A stretch of 64,000 nt of DNA, taken from contig NZ_CAAGSW010000004.1 of the NCBI RefSeq assembly GCF_900774055.1, positions 62,001 to 126,000 on the forward strand, given 5' to 3'. Positions 38,543 to 47,065 of the stretch are shown in pieces (within the stretch, counting starts at the first letter, position 1; each line of letters starts with the position of its first letter). The DNA comes from Methanococcoides sp. AM1 (GTDB lineage Archaea > Halobacteriota > Methanosarcinia > Methanosarcinales > Methanosarcinaceae). A program made the position numbers and the translations under genes. The notes under the pieces were generated by a model, which was given only the letters and a program-made list of their open reading frames with translations, searched no databases and was not told where the DNA came from.

Positions 38543-39928
38543 ATGGATATTAAACGTTATACAAAAATGGCATACGATGATTTTGAGGATATGGTCTTCG
38601 GACATTCCCTCTATCCTGTAAAAACGGGTTTTGATCTCGAGATCGGAGCCGGTTATACTTCTGCAGAGGTGAATTATGCACCCCGGCCTTCATCAGGAGA
38701 GTCAAAAGAGAAACTGGTCGCAGAATATGAGAAGATCACAACTGATATCCTTCAAAGGATGGTTCAGGTAGGTTTTCCTTCCGTAGTGCTTGAGACCGAA
38801 CATGTGCTTCAGATGACCACTAATCCGGGATGGGGGGCAGAGATTGCACATGCCCAGAAGACCATCATGGAAGAATATTACGACGAATATGGTATCAAAT
38901 GCGCATTGCGCAATACTCTTGCCGATATCCGCGGAGGTCGTGAGAGTCTTGACCTGCGGGGAGACCCTTATAATGTCCTTATGGAATCCTTCGAGCAGGT
39001 AGCATCCAACGGTGCGGATATGCTTTCGATCGAGTCACTTGGAGGAAAGAGCGTTTTTGACACTGCTATCCTGCATAACGATATACCGGGAATTTTATTT
39101 TCGATCGGAATTCTTGGAACTCTTGATGTTGAATTTATCTGGTCCGAGATCAGCAGCATCGCAAAGAAACACAATGTAATTGCTGCAGGAGATACTGATT
39201 GTTCCCAGGCTAATACTGCTATGTTCATTGCAGGAGGTCTCCTTGACAGGAAACTTGCCCATACAATGGCTATAGTGGCAAGGGCTATCTCTGCACCGAG
39301 ATCACTTGCAGCATACGAGGCAGGAGCTGTTGGCCCGGGAAAGGATTGTGGTTATGAGAACACAATAATCAAGGCTATAACCGGAGTTCCCATTTCACAG
39401 GAAGGAAAAGCTTCCACCTGTGCTCATTCGGATCTTATGGGTAATCTTGTTATGCAGTGCTGTGATCTCTGGTCCAATGAGTCCGTAGAATATCACGGTG
39501 AATTTGGCGGTACAAGTGTCCAGTGTTGGGGCGAAACATTATCCTATGATTGCTCAATGCTGAATACAGCTATTGAAGCTGGTTATGAAAAAGTATTCCG
39601 GGATGTGCTAATGGCTTCGGACCGATATCGTGATCCTCAGTCCTTCATGCTCGCATTTGATAATGCGTACAGGCTCGGGGAAGTTATCGTAAAAGATGGT
39701 AATGATATCTATTTACGTGCCAGGAACGCTGCAATTGAAGCCTGTGATATTATTGAGAAAGGGTCAAAAGGACAGTTAGAACTTTCCAAATTTGAGAAAG
39801 TATCTCTGGCAAAGGTAAGCAAGGTACTTAATTCCCTTACCGATGAAAAGGATGTTTTCATTGAAGCGCAGATGGATAAATTTAAGTCTGAAATGCCTGA
39901 ATTCAGGCCTGAAAACTATGGTTATTGA
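38543..39928 (+). CDS. mtaB: methanol:corrinoid methyltransferase, copy 1
   Basis: 461 residues. It is a zinc enzyme that activates methanol and methylates Co(I) on MtaC. The zinc ligands fall exactly at E164 (LSIESLGG), C220 (GDTDC) and C269 (GKDCGYEN) when translation starts at ATG 38543, the same numbering as the Methanosarcina barkeri enzyme, which fixes the start. GGTGG lies upstream. A perfect seven-base-pair terminator stem begins right at the stop codon. Copy 2 has the same length and the same ligands but differs throughout the variable surface. Confidence 0.95.
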   Translation: MDIKRYTKMAYDDFEDMVFGHSLYPVKTGFDLEIGAGYTSAEVNYAPRPSSGESKEKLVAEYEKITTDILQRMVQVGFPSVVLETEHVLQMTTNPGWGAEIAHAQKTIMEEYYDEYGIKCALRNTLADIRGGRESLDLRGDPYNVLMESFEQVASNGADMLSIESLGGKSVFDTAILHNDIPGILFSIGILGTLDVEFIWSEISSIAKKHNVIAAGDTDCSQANTAMFIAGGLLDRKLAHTMAIVARAISAPRSLAAYEAGAVGPGKDCGYENTIIKAITGVPISQEGKASTCAHSDLMGNLVMQCCDLWSNESVEYHGEFGGTSVQCWGETLSYDCSMLNTAIEAGYEKVFRDVLMASDRYRDPQSFMLAFDNAYRLGEVIVKDGNDIYLRARNAAIEACDIIEKGSKGQLELSKFEKVSLAKVSKVLNSLTDEKDVFIEAQMDKFKSEMPEFRPENYGY

Positions 39929-39949
39929 GAAGATAACTTCTCATTTTTC
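39926..39949 (+). terminator. terminator after mtaB1
   Basis: TGAGAAG (39926-39932), loop ATAA, CTTCTCA (39937-39943), then TTTTTC. The stem includes the stop codon itself. Confidence 0.7.
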
Positions 39950-40720
39950 ACTTTTCTATTTTTAATTTGAGTACTATTATTCTTATTTTAATTGCGGTAC
40001 AAGGTTAGTTTCATGCTATTCAGGATCATCTGTTCGTCAATGCATGTGCTGCCCAGAATAGTATTATTTAAGCGTTTTGATTGCCATAATTATTTTTGAA
40101 AAATCTACATTATTATATGCTTGATACAATATTTAGAGGTTACACCATTCTTTAGAAATTTTTCCAAAATGAATGGACCTATATTTTTTTGTCTTTTCGT
40201 TTATTCTATCTTTTGATAGTGTTTTTCATTTCTGTTGATAAAAAATGAATATGTATTTTATTATATATAGATTTCTACAACATTAAATATAGATTTCCCG
40301 GATTTCCTTTAATTAAATTATATTATCGGAATCAATTGACTTTTTTTATTACATGTAACGTTTTCAATTCGATCTTACTTTGTGAGATATGTTTTTATAT
40401 TAGTTTACTCAAAGTGCCTGGCATTTATTTTATATAAGAATATCTCTACTAAATTAGACTATTGTTTTCACTAATGTTTATATTTCACCAGATTTTCACT
40501 ATCAATAAGCACTTTTATTTTTAAGAATATAGTCTTGAAGATAATTGGTCAAATTAGATATCTTTATATATTAAAACCATAAAATAGAAACGTTTATATA
40601 TTGAAATACCAGACGTTTTATTAGGATTTCAGGATGGAATCTTATGGATTGGATCGAAAACGATCTTCTAACTATAGAATGATCGTTTCAATATATAAAA
40701 AAGAACAAAGGAAGTAAAAC
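39950..40720 (+). promoter_or_regulatory. long AT-rich upstream region of mtaC2B2 with double TATA box and leader hairpin
   Basis: About 770 bases without a gene. Two identical TATA elements, TTTATATATT, lie 30 bases apart (40563-40572 and 40593-40602). In the leader, AAACGATC-TTCTA (40658-40670) and TAGAATGATCGTTT (40675-40688) form a 13-base-pair stem with one bulged T and a short loop. An alternative small hairpin GATCG-AAAA-CGATC (about 40653-40665) shares its bases, so two structures compete. AAGGAAG precedes ATG 40721. Long leaders with post-transcriptional control have been reported for mtaCB genes of Methanosarcina. Confidence 0.6.
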
Positions 40721-41491
40721 ATGACCAGTTTCGATGTAGACCCCAGTGAAATTCTGGTAAGGTACAATGTAAAAATGGAAAAGGCAATGACGCCTGAAGA
40801 CGCTGCAGCTGAACTCTATCCAAAGGATGAGTTATTCAGATCAATTGCAGAAGCGATCTTTGAAGGCGAGGAAGACGACGTTGTCGAAGGTCTCGAGAAG
40901 GCAATCGATGCAGGCAAGAACCCAATTGCATTGATCGACGATGCTCTCATGGTAGGTATGAAGGTTGTCACAGATCTGTACGACCAGGGCATAATTTTCC
41001 TTCCAAACGTCATGATGTCCGCAGATGCAATGCTCGATGGTATTGAGTTCTGTAAGGGACAGTCTGACGAAGCACCTGTTTCAAAGGGCAAAGTAGTATG
41101 CCATGTAGCAGAAGGAGATGTACACGACATTGGAAAGACCATCGTTGCTGCTCTTCTCAGAGCAAACGGATACGAAGTAGTTGACCTTGGACGTGACGTT
41201 CCTGTGGATGAAGTTATCGAGGCTGTCAAAGCTGAGAAACCGATCATGCTTACAGGTACTGCACTGATGACAACAACAATGTACGCTTTCAAGGCTGTCA
41301 ACGACAGGCTTCTTGAAGCAGGTCTTAAGGTCCCATTCGCCTGTGGCGGCGGAGCAGTCAACCAGGACTTTGTAACTACCTATGACCTAGGTGTCTACGG
41401 TGAAGAAGCTGCTGACGCACCAAAGATGGCAGATAAGATCGTGGCCGGTGCAAGTATTAGCGCACTGAAAGAGGAATTCCATAAACACTAA
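40721..41491 (+). CDS. mtaC: methanol corrinoid protein, copy 2
   Basis: 256 residues, parallel to copy 1 in every domain; the cobalt ligand is H135 in GDVHDIGKT and the TGTALMTTTM and CGGGAV motifs are intact. Codons are strongly biased (AAG, GAC, GGT/GGC, AAC, TAC), a mark of very high expression. Together with the double TATA promoter, this makes copy 2 the likely main methanol system. mtaB2 follows 13 bases after the stop. Confidence 0.95.
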   Translation: MTSFDVDPSEILVRYNVKMEKAMTPEDAAAELYPKDELFRSIAEAIFEGEEDDVVEGLEKAIDAGKNPIALIDDALMVGMKVVTDLYDQGIIFLPNVMMSADAMLDGIEFCKGQSDEAPVSKGKVVCHVAEGDVHDIGKTIVAALLRANGYEVVDLGRDVPVDEVIEAVKAEKPIMLTGTALMTTTMYAFKAVNDRLLEAGLKVPFACGGGAVNQDFVTTYDLGVYGEEAADAPKMADKIVAGASISALKEEFHKH

Positions 41492-41504
41492 AGGGGTGAG
41501 AAAA

Positions 41505-42890
41505 ATGGCAATAAACAGATACACAAAGATGGCATATGGCAATGCAGATGAAATGATCTTCGGTAAATCAAAGTTCCCTGTAAAGGCAGGACTTGGCCTT
41601 GAGATCGGTGGCGGATATACATCCCCTGAAGTGAACTATGCTCCAAGACCTGAAGCAGGTGCATCAAAGGAGAAACTCGTCAAGGAATACCAGAGGATCA
41701 CCACAGATATCATGAACCGTATGGTCCAGGTAGGTTTCCCATCTGTAGTACTTGAGACAGAACACGTTGAACAGATGACCAACAACCCAACATGGGGAGG
41801 AGAGGTCGCACACGCACAGAAGGAGATCATGGAAGAGTTCCACGACGAATACGGCATCAAATGTGCATTAAGGCACACACCTGGTGACATCCGTGAAGAC
41901 CGTGACTTCCTTGAGCTCAGAGGTGACAAATTCAACACTCTTATGGAATCCTTCGAAGAAGTAGCATCAAATGGTGCTGACCTGCTCTCCATTGAGACAA
42001 TGGGTGGTAAGGAAGTATTCGACTATGCTATCCTGAGGAACGATGTTCCTGGTATGCTCTACGCAATTGGCTGCCTTGGTACCATGGATATGGACTTCAT
42101 CTGGCAGGAGATCGCCAGTGTCGCAAAGAAGAACAACGTCGTTGCAGCTGGTGATACTGATTGTTCCGAAGCAAACACTGCAATGTTCATTGGTGGCGGT
42201 CTGCTCGACAAGAACCTTGCTCACACACTTGCTATCATCGCAAGGGCAATCTCAGCACCAAGGTCACTCGCAGCATACGAGGCAGGAGCTGTAGGTCCGG
42301 GCAAGGACTGTGGATATGAGAACACGATCATAAAATCAATTGCCGGTGTTCCAATTGCACAGGAAGGTAAGAGCTCAACCTGTGCACACTCTGATGTCAT
42401 GGGTAATCTTGTCATGCAATGCTGTGACCTCTGGTCAAACGAGTCTGTCGAATACCACGCTGAGTTTGGTGGTACATCCGTACAGTGCTGGTCAGAATCC
42501 CTCGCATATGACTGTGCTTTGATGAACACAGCAACTGCAACAGGAAAAGCAAAGGATCTCAGAGACCTGTTCACACTTTCCGACAAATACAGGGATCCAC
42601 AGGGCTATGTGCTTGCATATGACAATGCATACCGCGTTGGTGAGGCAATTGTCAAGGACGGAAACGATATCTACCTCCGTGCAAAGAATGCTGCACTCAA
42701 ATCTGTAGAGATCATGGAAGAAGGAATGGCTGGTAAACTTGAACTCACAAGGTTCGAGAAGGGTGCACTTGCAGATGCAAAGGATGCACTGTCTGCACTT
42801 ACAGATGACCAGGACACCTTCATGAGTGACTGTATGGCCAAGTACAAGGAAGAAGTTAAGGTATTCCTGCCTGAGAACTACGGTCTCTAA
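41505..42890 (+). CDS. mtaB: methanol:corrinoid methyltransferase, copy 2
   Basis: 461 residues. Zinc ligands correspond to copy 1: Glu in LLSIETMGG, Cys in AGDTDCSEA and Cys in GKDCGYENT. ATG 41505 has AAGGGGTG upstream; a GTG at 41496 is inside the ribosome site and is unlikely. Codon use is as biased as in mtaC2. A perfect ten-base-pair stem-loop ends the operon shortly after the stop. MtaB and MtaC form a tight complex that converts methanol and the Co(I) corrinoid to methyl-Co(III). Confidence 0.96.
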   Translation: MAINRYTKMAYGNADEMIFGKSKFPVKAGLGLEIGGGYTSPEVNYAPRPEAGASKEKLVKEYQRITTDIMNRMVQVGFPSVVLETEHVEQMTNNPTWGGEVAHAQKEIMEEFHDEYGIKCALRHTPGDIREDRDFLELRGDKFNTLMESFEEVASNGADLLSIETMGGKEVFDYAILRNDVPGMLYAIGCLGTMDMDFIWQEIASVAKKNNVVAAGDTDCSEANTAMFIGGGLLDKNLAHTLAIIARAISAPRSLAAYEAGAVGPGKDCGYENTIIKSIAGVPIAQEGKSSTCAHSDVMGNLVMQCCDLWSNESVEYHAEFGGTSVQCWSESLAYDCALMNTATATGKAKDLRDLFTLSDKYRDPQGYVLAYDNAYRVGEAIVKDGNDIYLRAKNAALKSVEIMEEGMAGKLELTRFEKGALADAKDALSALTDDQDTFMSDCMAKYKEEVKVFLPENYGL

Positions 42891-42923
42891 GCAGATTTCC
42901 AAAACGGTTTTCCAGACGTGGAC

Positions 42924-42953
42924 AGTAGCCCCGGATTATTCGGGGCTACTTTC
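42924..42953 (+). terminator. terminator after mtaB2
   Basis: AGTAGCCCCG (42924-42933), loop GATTATT, CGGGGCTACT (42941-42950), followed by TTC. It is the strongest GC stem in the intergenic DNA of this window. Confidence 0.7.
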
Positions 42954-43221
42954 ATCACCTTGAAAAATCACTTTTGTATTACAGACATTTTAAAACCCCT
43001 TAACTAACTACGGTAATATTCTTTCCCTAAAGTAAATGAATAGATAGGAGGCGATACCCAGGAATTTACAAACTCCTTTATCTCCTTAAATCGTTATTTT
43101 TATTTTTCAATGAGCAATAGTGTGCTCGATTATATATTACAATTTAGAACTGTTTGAATATATATTACTAATTAGTAGTTTACAACACCCATTATTACAA
43201 TAAAACCGGAAGTGATCATAT

Positions 43222-43839
43222 TTGACAAATAATGAAGAGACACCAGAGAACTGTATTTTATGTAAGCCTGAGAATGAATTTCACATAATCGATAAAACAT
43301 CAGATCATGCACCACTCGGATTCATGGGACTTGGTCTTGCTGCTACAATGCTTGGCCTGATGGGATCAGGATTCTTTGCAGATGCTACTATGGTAGTATC
43401 AATGTCCATTTTCCTTGGTGGATTTGCACAGGTATTTGCAGGTATTGAAGGTTGGAAGAAAGGCGATGTTTTCGGAGCAACAGCATTCTCAGCCTTTGGC
43501 CTGTTCTGGTTCTCCTTTGCGTTCATACTAATGGCTACTGGAATTGCAGAAGGAGTTCTCGGTTCAGCCAGTGCAGCATCCGTTGGTTTCTACCTTCTGA
43601 TATGGGGTATAGTTTCCCTTGTGTTATTGCTTGTTACATTTAAGATCGGAATCAAGGCAATAATTGTGGTATTCATCACACTCACCCTGACATTCTTCCT
43701 GAATGCAGCAGCAAACTTTGGGATGGGAGTTGGCGTAATTGCAGGTTACATGACCTTATTACTTGGTCTTTGTGCAATGTACACTTCACTTGCACTTGTA
43801 GCGAATTCCGTGTTTGGTAAGACAGTTGCACCTCTCTGA
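43222..43839 (+). CDS. GPR1/FUN34/YaaH (SatP)-family membrane protein
   Basis: 205 residues with six membrane helices (starting near 33, 58, 88, 123, 146 and 170). The first helix begins DHAPLGFMGLGLAA, a variant of the family signature NPAPLGL; the usual Asn-Pro is replaced by Asp-His. Members carry acetate, succinate or ammonia, and the Methanosarcina member AceP is an acetate carrier. Here the gene directly follows mtaC2B2, so uptake of methanol or another small neutral solute is a reasonable guess, not a demonstrated role. Start is TTG 43222 after AAGTGAT; two TATA-like elements (about 43129-43138 and 43158-43168) precede it. A short CxxC near the N-terminus (NCILCKP) is unusual. Confidence 0.82.
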   Translation: MTNNEETPENCILCKPENEFHIIDKTSDHAPLGFMGLGLAATMLGLMGSGFFADATMVVSMSIFLGGFAQVFAGIEGWKKGDVFGATAFSAFGLFWFSFAFILMATGIAEGVLGSASAASVGFYLLIWGIVSLVLLLVTFKIGIKAIIVVFITLTLTFFLNAAANFGMGVGVIAGYMTLLLGLCAMYTSLALVANSVFGKTVAPL

Positions 43840-43845
43840 ATCACG

Positions 43846-44772
43846 GTGCAAAATAGATACTATCAAGTTTCCAGCCGATCATCTGATCGGTTGTTACTTG
43901 ATCTCAAAAATGAAGGGGTCGAAATGTGGGCAATAGCTACATTAAAAGGAATATCATTTGTAGTTTTTATATTTTACCTGGCAATGGCAATACTAAAGAT
44001 AGCTATGGGAATGTATGCCGACCTCTCTGCAATTGGATCAATAGGATATTATTCACTTTTCGTCTGTATAATAGGATCTGCAAGAATATTCGGTCCACAA
44101 GTAGTTTCACATTTTGCTGAGTCTGATCATCCATATGGCTATAAAAAATATGGTTCATTGATCACTTTTTTTGTTGCTTTAATGTTCGTTCTGTTTGGTC
44201 TTGAAATTCTTAAAACATTAATTACGACCGCGTCTTCAGATGGTTATTCCGGATATTACCCGTTTGTATTTGGAACAGTACTTTTTACAATTATACTGGA
44301 TATTTTGATACTGAAGATCAAAAAAGAAGATATATCTCCGGCAAAAAATGATATGTTCAACACATCTCTTATAGAAACAGACCTTCTGCTATCGATCATT
44401 GTTGCCGGTATACTAATATCAGGGACGATCTATCCACTGGCAGAACTCCTGGTCGTATTTCTGATCGTGGCATTTCTCTTCAAAGAGTGTGCATCCATCA
44501 TTGTAGAATCAAGTAATACATTATGTGATGCATGCATGCTCGATGAAAATGCTGTATGCAGGATCGTGAATTCAATCGATGGCGTGGAAGATTGCTACAG
44601 GGTGCGTGCACATGGTGTTTCGCAGAGCCTTTTTGTTGATCTGCATGTGAAGGTTATGTCTGATATGCATATCAGGGATTCACAAAGATTGGTGGCACGC
44701 ATTGAAAACGATCTTAAGAGGAGTTTTAGAGGGGTATCAGACGTATTTGTCTATATCGAGCCCTATAACTAA
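43846..44772 (+). CDS. cation-diffusion-facilitator-like protein with degenerate metal site
   Basis: 308 residues from GTG 43846, or 282 from ATG 43924, which has GGGG upstream; the start is uncertain. There are five or six membrane helices and a C-terminal cytoplasmic ferredoxin-like domain (about 230-305, GVEDCYRVRAHGVSQSLFVDLHV) typical of CDF metal exporters. HPYGYKKYG after the second helix matches the CDF HPYGHxR loop. The transport-site residues look mostly lost: the second helix reads SAIGSIGYYSLF instead of the usual aspartates, and the fifth reads LIETDLLLS, keeping one aspartate but no histidine. It is six bases after the YaaH-like gene, so they share an operon. Confidence 0.75.
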   Translation: MQNRYYQVSSRSSDRLLLDLKNEGVEMWAIATLKGISFVVFIFYLAMAILKIAMGMYADLSAIGSIGYYSLFVCIIGSARIFGPQVVSHFAESDHPYGYKKYGSLITFFVALMFVLFGLEILKTLITTASSDGYSGYYPFVFGTVLFTIILDILILKIKKEDISPAKNDMFNTSLIETDLLLSIIVAGILISGTIYPLAELLVVFLIVAFLFKECASIIVESSNTLCDACMLDENAVCRIVNSIDGVEDCYRVRAHGVSQSLFVDLHVKVMSDMHIRDSQRLVARIENDLKRSFRGVSDVFVYIEPYN

Positions 44773-44789
44773 TTAGAATTTACGATTTC

Positions 44790-44813
44790 AATTGGGCCGG
44801 TAGCTGCCCAATT
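44790..44813 (+). terminator. stem-loop between the CDF-like and hyuA-like genes
   Basis: AATTGGGC (44790-44797) and GCCCAATT (44806-44813) form a perfect eight-base-pair stem with an eight-base loop, followed by ATAAC. It may end the YaaH/CDF transcript or sit in the leader of the next gene, whose ATG is at 44843. Confidence 0.5.
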
Positions 44814-44842
44814 ATAACGTCAGGAAAGAACGGTGATAACCA

Positions 44843-46759
44843 ATGCAATATAGTTTGGGTATTGATGCAGGCGGAACATATACGGATGCGATCCTTGTGA
44901 GGGATTCTGACAGGTCAGTTGTAACTTCCAACAAGGCACTGACAACATATCCGGATCTTATCGAAGGAATAAAGAATGCAATTGATGGTATCGATCAGGA
45001 ATACCTGAAAAAAGTAAAACTTGTATCGCTTTCCACAACACTTGCAACAAATACCGTTCTTGAAGATACCGGTTATCCTGTCGGCCTTATTCTTGCAGGT
45101 GACCACAATATCGAAAAGGATTTCCCGACAAATAACATCATTTTTGTGTCAGGCGGTCATGATCATATGGGGGAAGAGATGGCACCTCTGGATATCGATG
45201 CAGTGACAAACTTCGTCCAGAGGGTCCAGGACAATGTGTCAGCTTTTGCTGTATCTTCACATTTCAGCATACGTAATCCCGAGCATGAGCTCCGGGTAAA
45301 GGAACTGATCAAAAAACTGACAGGTAAACCAGTGGTATGTGGTCATGAACTTTCGCAGGATATTGGTGCCTATGAAAGGTCGGTTACAGCTTATCTGAAC
45401 GCACAGTTGCTTCCTGTTGGAAAACATTTCATAAACGCCATAATCACAGAGATGAAAAGAAGACAGATGGATGCAAGGCTTATCATGCTCAAATGTGATG
45501 GTTCCGTGGTTGGCATCCGGGATGCACTGGAAAAACCCATTGAAACAATATTCTCAGGTCCGGCTGCAAGTCTGATAGGTGCGTCCTATCTATCCGGTAT
45601 TGGCACCTGTGCTGTCATAGATGTTGGTGGAACAAGTACTGATGTTTCAATGATTTGCGAAAATGTTCCGGATCTTAGTGAAGCAGGTGCAGTTGTTGGT
45701 GGCTGGCAGACAAAGGTCAAGGCAATCCATATGGAAACATCTGCAATGGGCGGTGACAGCCATATCTGGACTAAGGACAAGAACGTTTACATAGGTCCCA
45801 GAAGAGTAGAACCGTTATGTCTTGCTGCGGTTAAGTATAAGGGCTTTCTCGAAAAACTAAAGAGAATAGTGGTTCCTTCACGCCGGCTTTTTGACGAAAA
45901 TATCCAGCCGACCAAATTCTTTGTGAGGAACGGCCATGAGATCGTTGATCTGACAGAGAACGAGGAGATGGTCCTGTCGGTGATCGGTGATGATCCCGTT
46001 TCATTTGATGAAATGTCCGGCAGCTTGAAAAAACCACCATCGTCCTTTGTATTGAGTTCTCTTATAAAGAAAAGACTTGTTCAGGCGATCGGTTTTACAC
46101 CAACCGATGTGCTGCATGTATTGGGCGAGTATAATGAGTGGAACTCAGAGGCATCGAAACTGGGTGCAGATGTCATTGCAAAGTTGAACAATACCGGCAA
46201 ATATGAACTTTCAGCTTTCCTTAAAAAAAGATTTGCTCGGAATATGGCACTTGAGCTGATGTCTTACATCTTGCCGGGGGTTGAACGCTCAGGTATTGAA
46301 AAAATCGTTGATGGGAAGTTCAAGGCAAAGTTCGACGTAGAAGTTCCGGTGGTACTGCTTGGAGGTCCTGTAATTGCCTATAAAGACGAGATCAGGTCCT
46401 TTATTAATGCTGACATACTCGTTCCCGACCATGCTGAAGTTGGTAATGCAGCTGGGGCACTTTTCGGGAAAGGTATCAAAAGGTTCGAGATCATGATAAA
46501 ACCGGTATCATTGAACAACCCTGAAAGGGATTTTTTTGTATTCTCTCCCGATGGAAGACTGAAGTTCGACACATATGTGCAGGCATTATCTTTTGCTAAT
46601 GACCGTGGCAGGTCGCTTACCTTCAGCTATATGAGTGAATGTGGCATCAGGGAAAGCAACGTCAATGTGACGGTAACAGAAAAGCATGTTTCACCGGAAG
46701 GATGGCATCATCCTCCGATGGAATCAAAACTGACCTTTGTTGGTGTCGGGATAATTTAA
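44843..46759 (+). CDS. hydantoinase/oxoprolinase (HyuA)-family protein
   Basis: 638 residues. The N-terminal ASKHA phosphate loop is LGIDAGGTYTDAIL; the second is AVIDVGGTSTDVSMI. The segment SLSTTLATNTVLEDTGYPVGLI is a hydantoinase_A N-domain hallmark. The C-terminal 70 residues are an extra beta domain ending in WHHPPMESKLTFVGVGII. Family members hydrolyse cyclic amides at the cost of ATP, usually with a HyuB partner, or form part of acetone carboxylase; here there is no HyuB next door. Methanogens keep several of these without known substrate. Its place behind the methanol genes is suggestive only. GGAAAGAACGGTGATAACC precedes the ATG. Confidence 0.82.
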   Translation: MQYSLGIDAGGTYTDAILVRDSDRSVVTSNKALTTYPDLIEGIKNAIDGIDQEYLKKVKLVSLSTTLATNTVLEDTGYPVGLILAGDHNIEKDFPTNNIIFVSGGHDHMGEEMAPLDIDAVTNFVQRVQDNVSAFAVSSHFSIRNPEHELRVKELIKKLTGKPVVCGHELSQDIGAYERSVTAYLNAQLLPVGKHFINAIITEMKRRQMDARLIMLKCDGSVVGIRDALEKPIETIFSGPAASLIGASYLSGIGTCAVIDVGGTSTDVSMICENVPDLSEAGAVVGGWQTKVKAIHMETSAMGGDSHIWTKDKNVYIGPRRVEPLCLAAVKYKGFLEKLKRIVVPSRRLFDENIQPTKFFVRNGHEIVDLTENEEMVLSVIGDDPVSFDEMSGSLKKPPSSFVLSSLIKKRLVQAIGFTPTDVLHVLGEYNEWNSEASKLGADVIAKLNNTGKYELSAFLKKRFARNMALELMSYILPGVERSGIEKIVDGKFKAKFDVEVPVVLLGGPVIAYKDEIRSFINADILVPDHAEVGNAAGALFGKGIKRFEIMIKPVSLNNPERDFFVFSPDGRLKFDTYVQALSFANDRGRSLTFSYMSECGIRESNVNVTVTEKHVSPEGWHHPPMESKLTFVGVGII

Positions 46760-47065
46760 ATTTAAAATTAGATTTAAAATTAAATTTAAAGGAAGATTAT
46801 TCTGATAAACCTCTCCAACAGAAGCAATATTTGTAACCTATTGTAATTATTTTGTATTATATCCTTAACAACTTAGCTTTTAAAGAAGGGGCAAGCATCT
46901 TGAAAATCCTGGTAACAAGCTCTCTGATGTAGAATCTCTGATAGACTAGAAACAATTTCATCCAATTATTGCATGGATGTCTGACACAAAACAGAGTTAG
47001 GTGGAAGACTAAAAAATGATGAACATGATTTGTTCTAGAGAGATGAAAAAATGTGAAACTTATTT
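46760..47065. other. gap between convergent genes, AT-repeat at the start
   Basis: It begins with an interrupted run of TTTAAATT units (46753-46791) that can fold back on itself at the hyuA stop. The rest is ordinary AT-rich DNA with no gene or RNA that I can support. Confidence 0.5.

Noticed and set aside
43222-43839. Naming the YaaH-like gene as an acetate transporter
   Set aside because: The signature is altered and the context is methanol metabolism, so only the family is stated.
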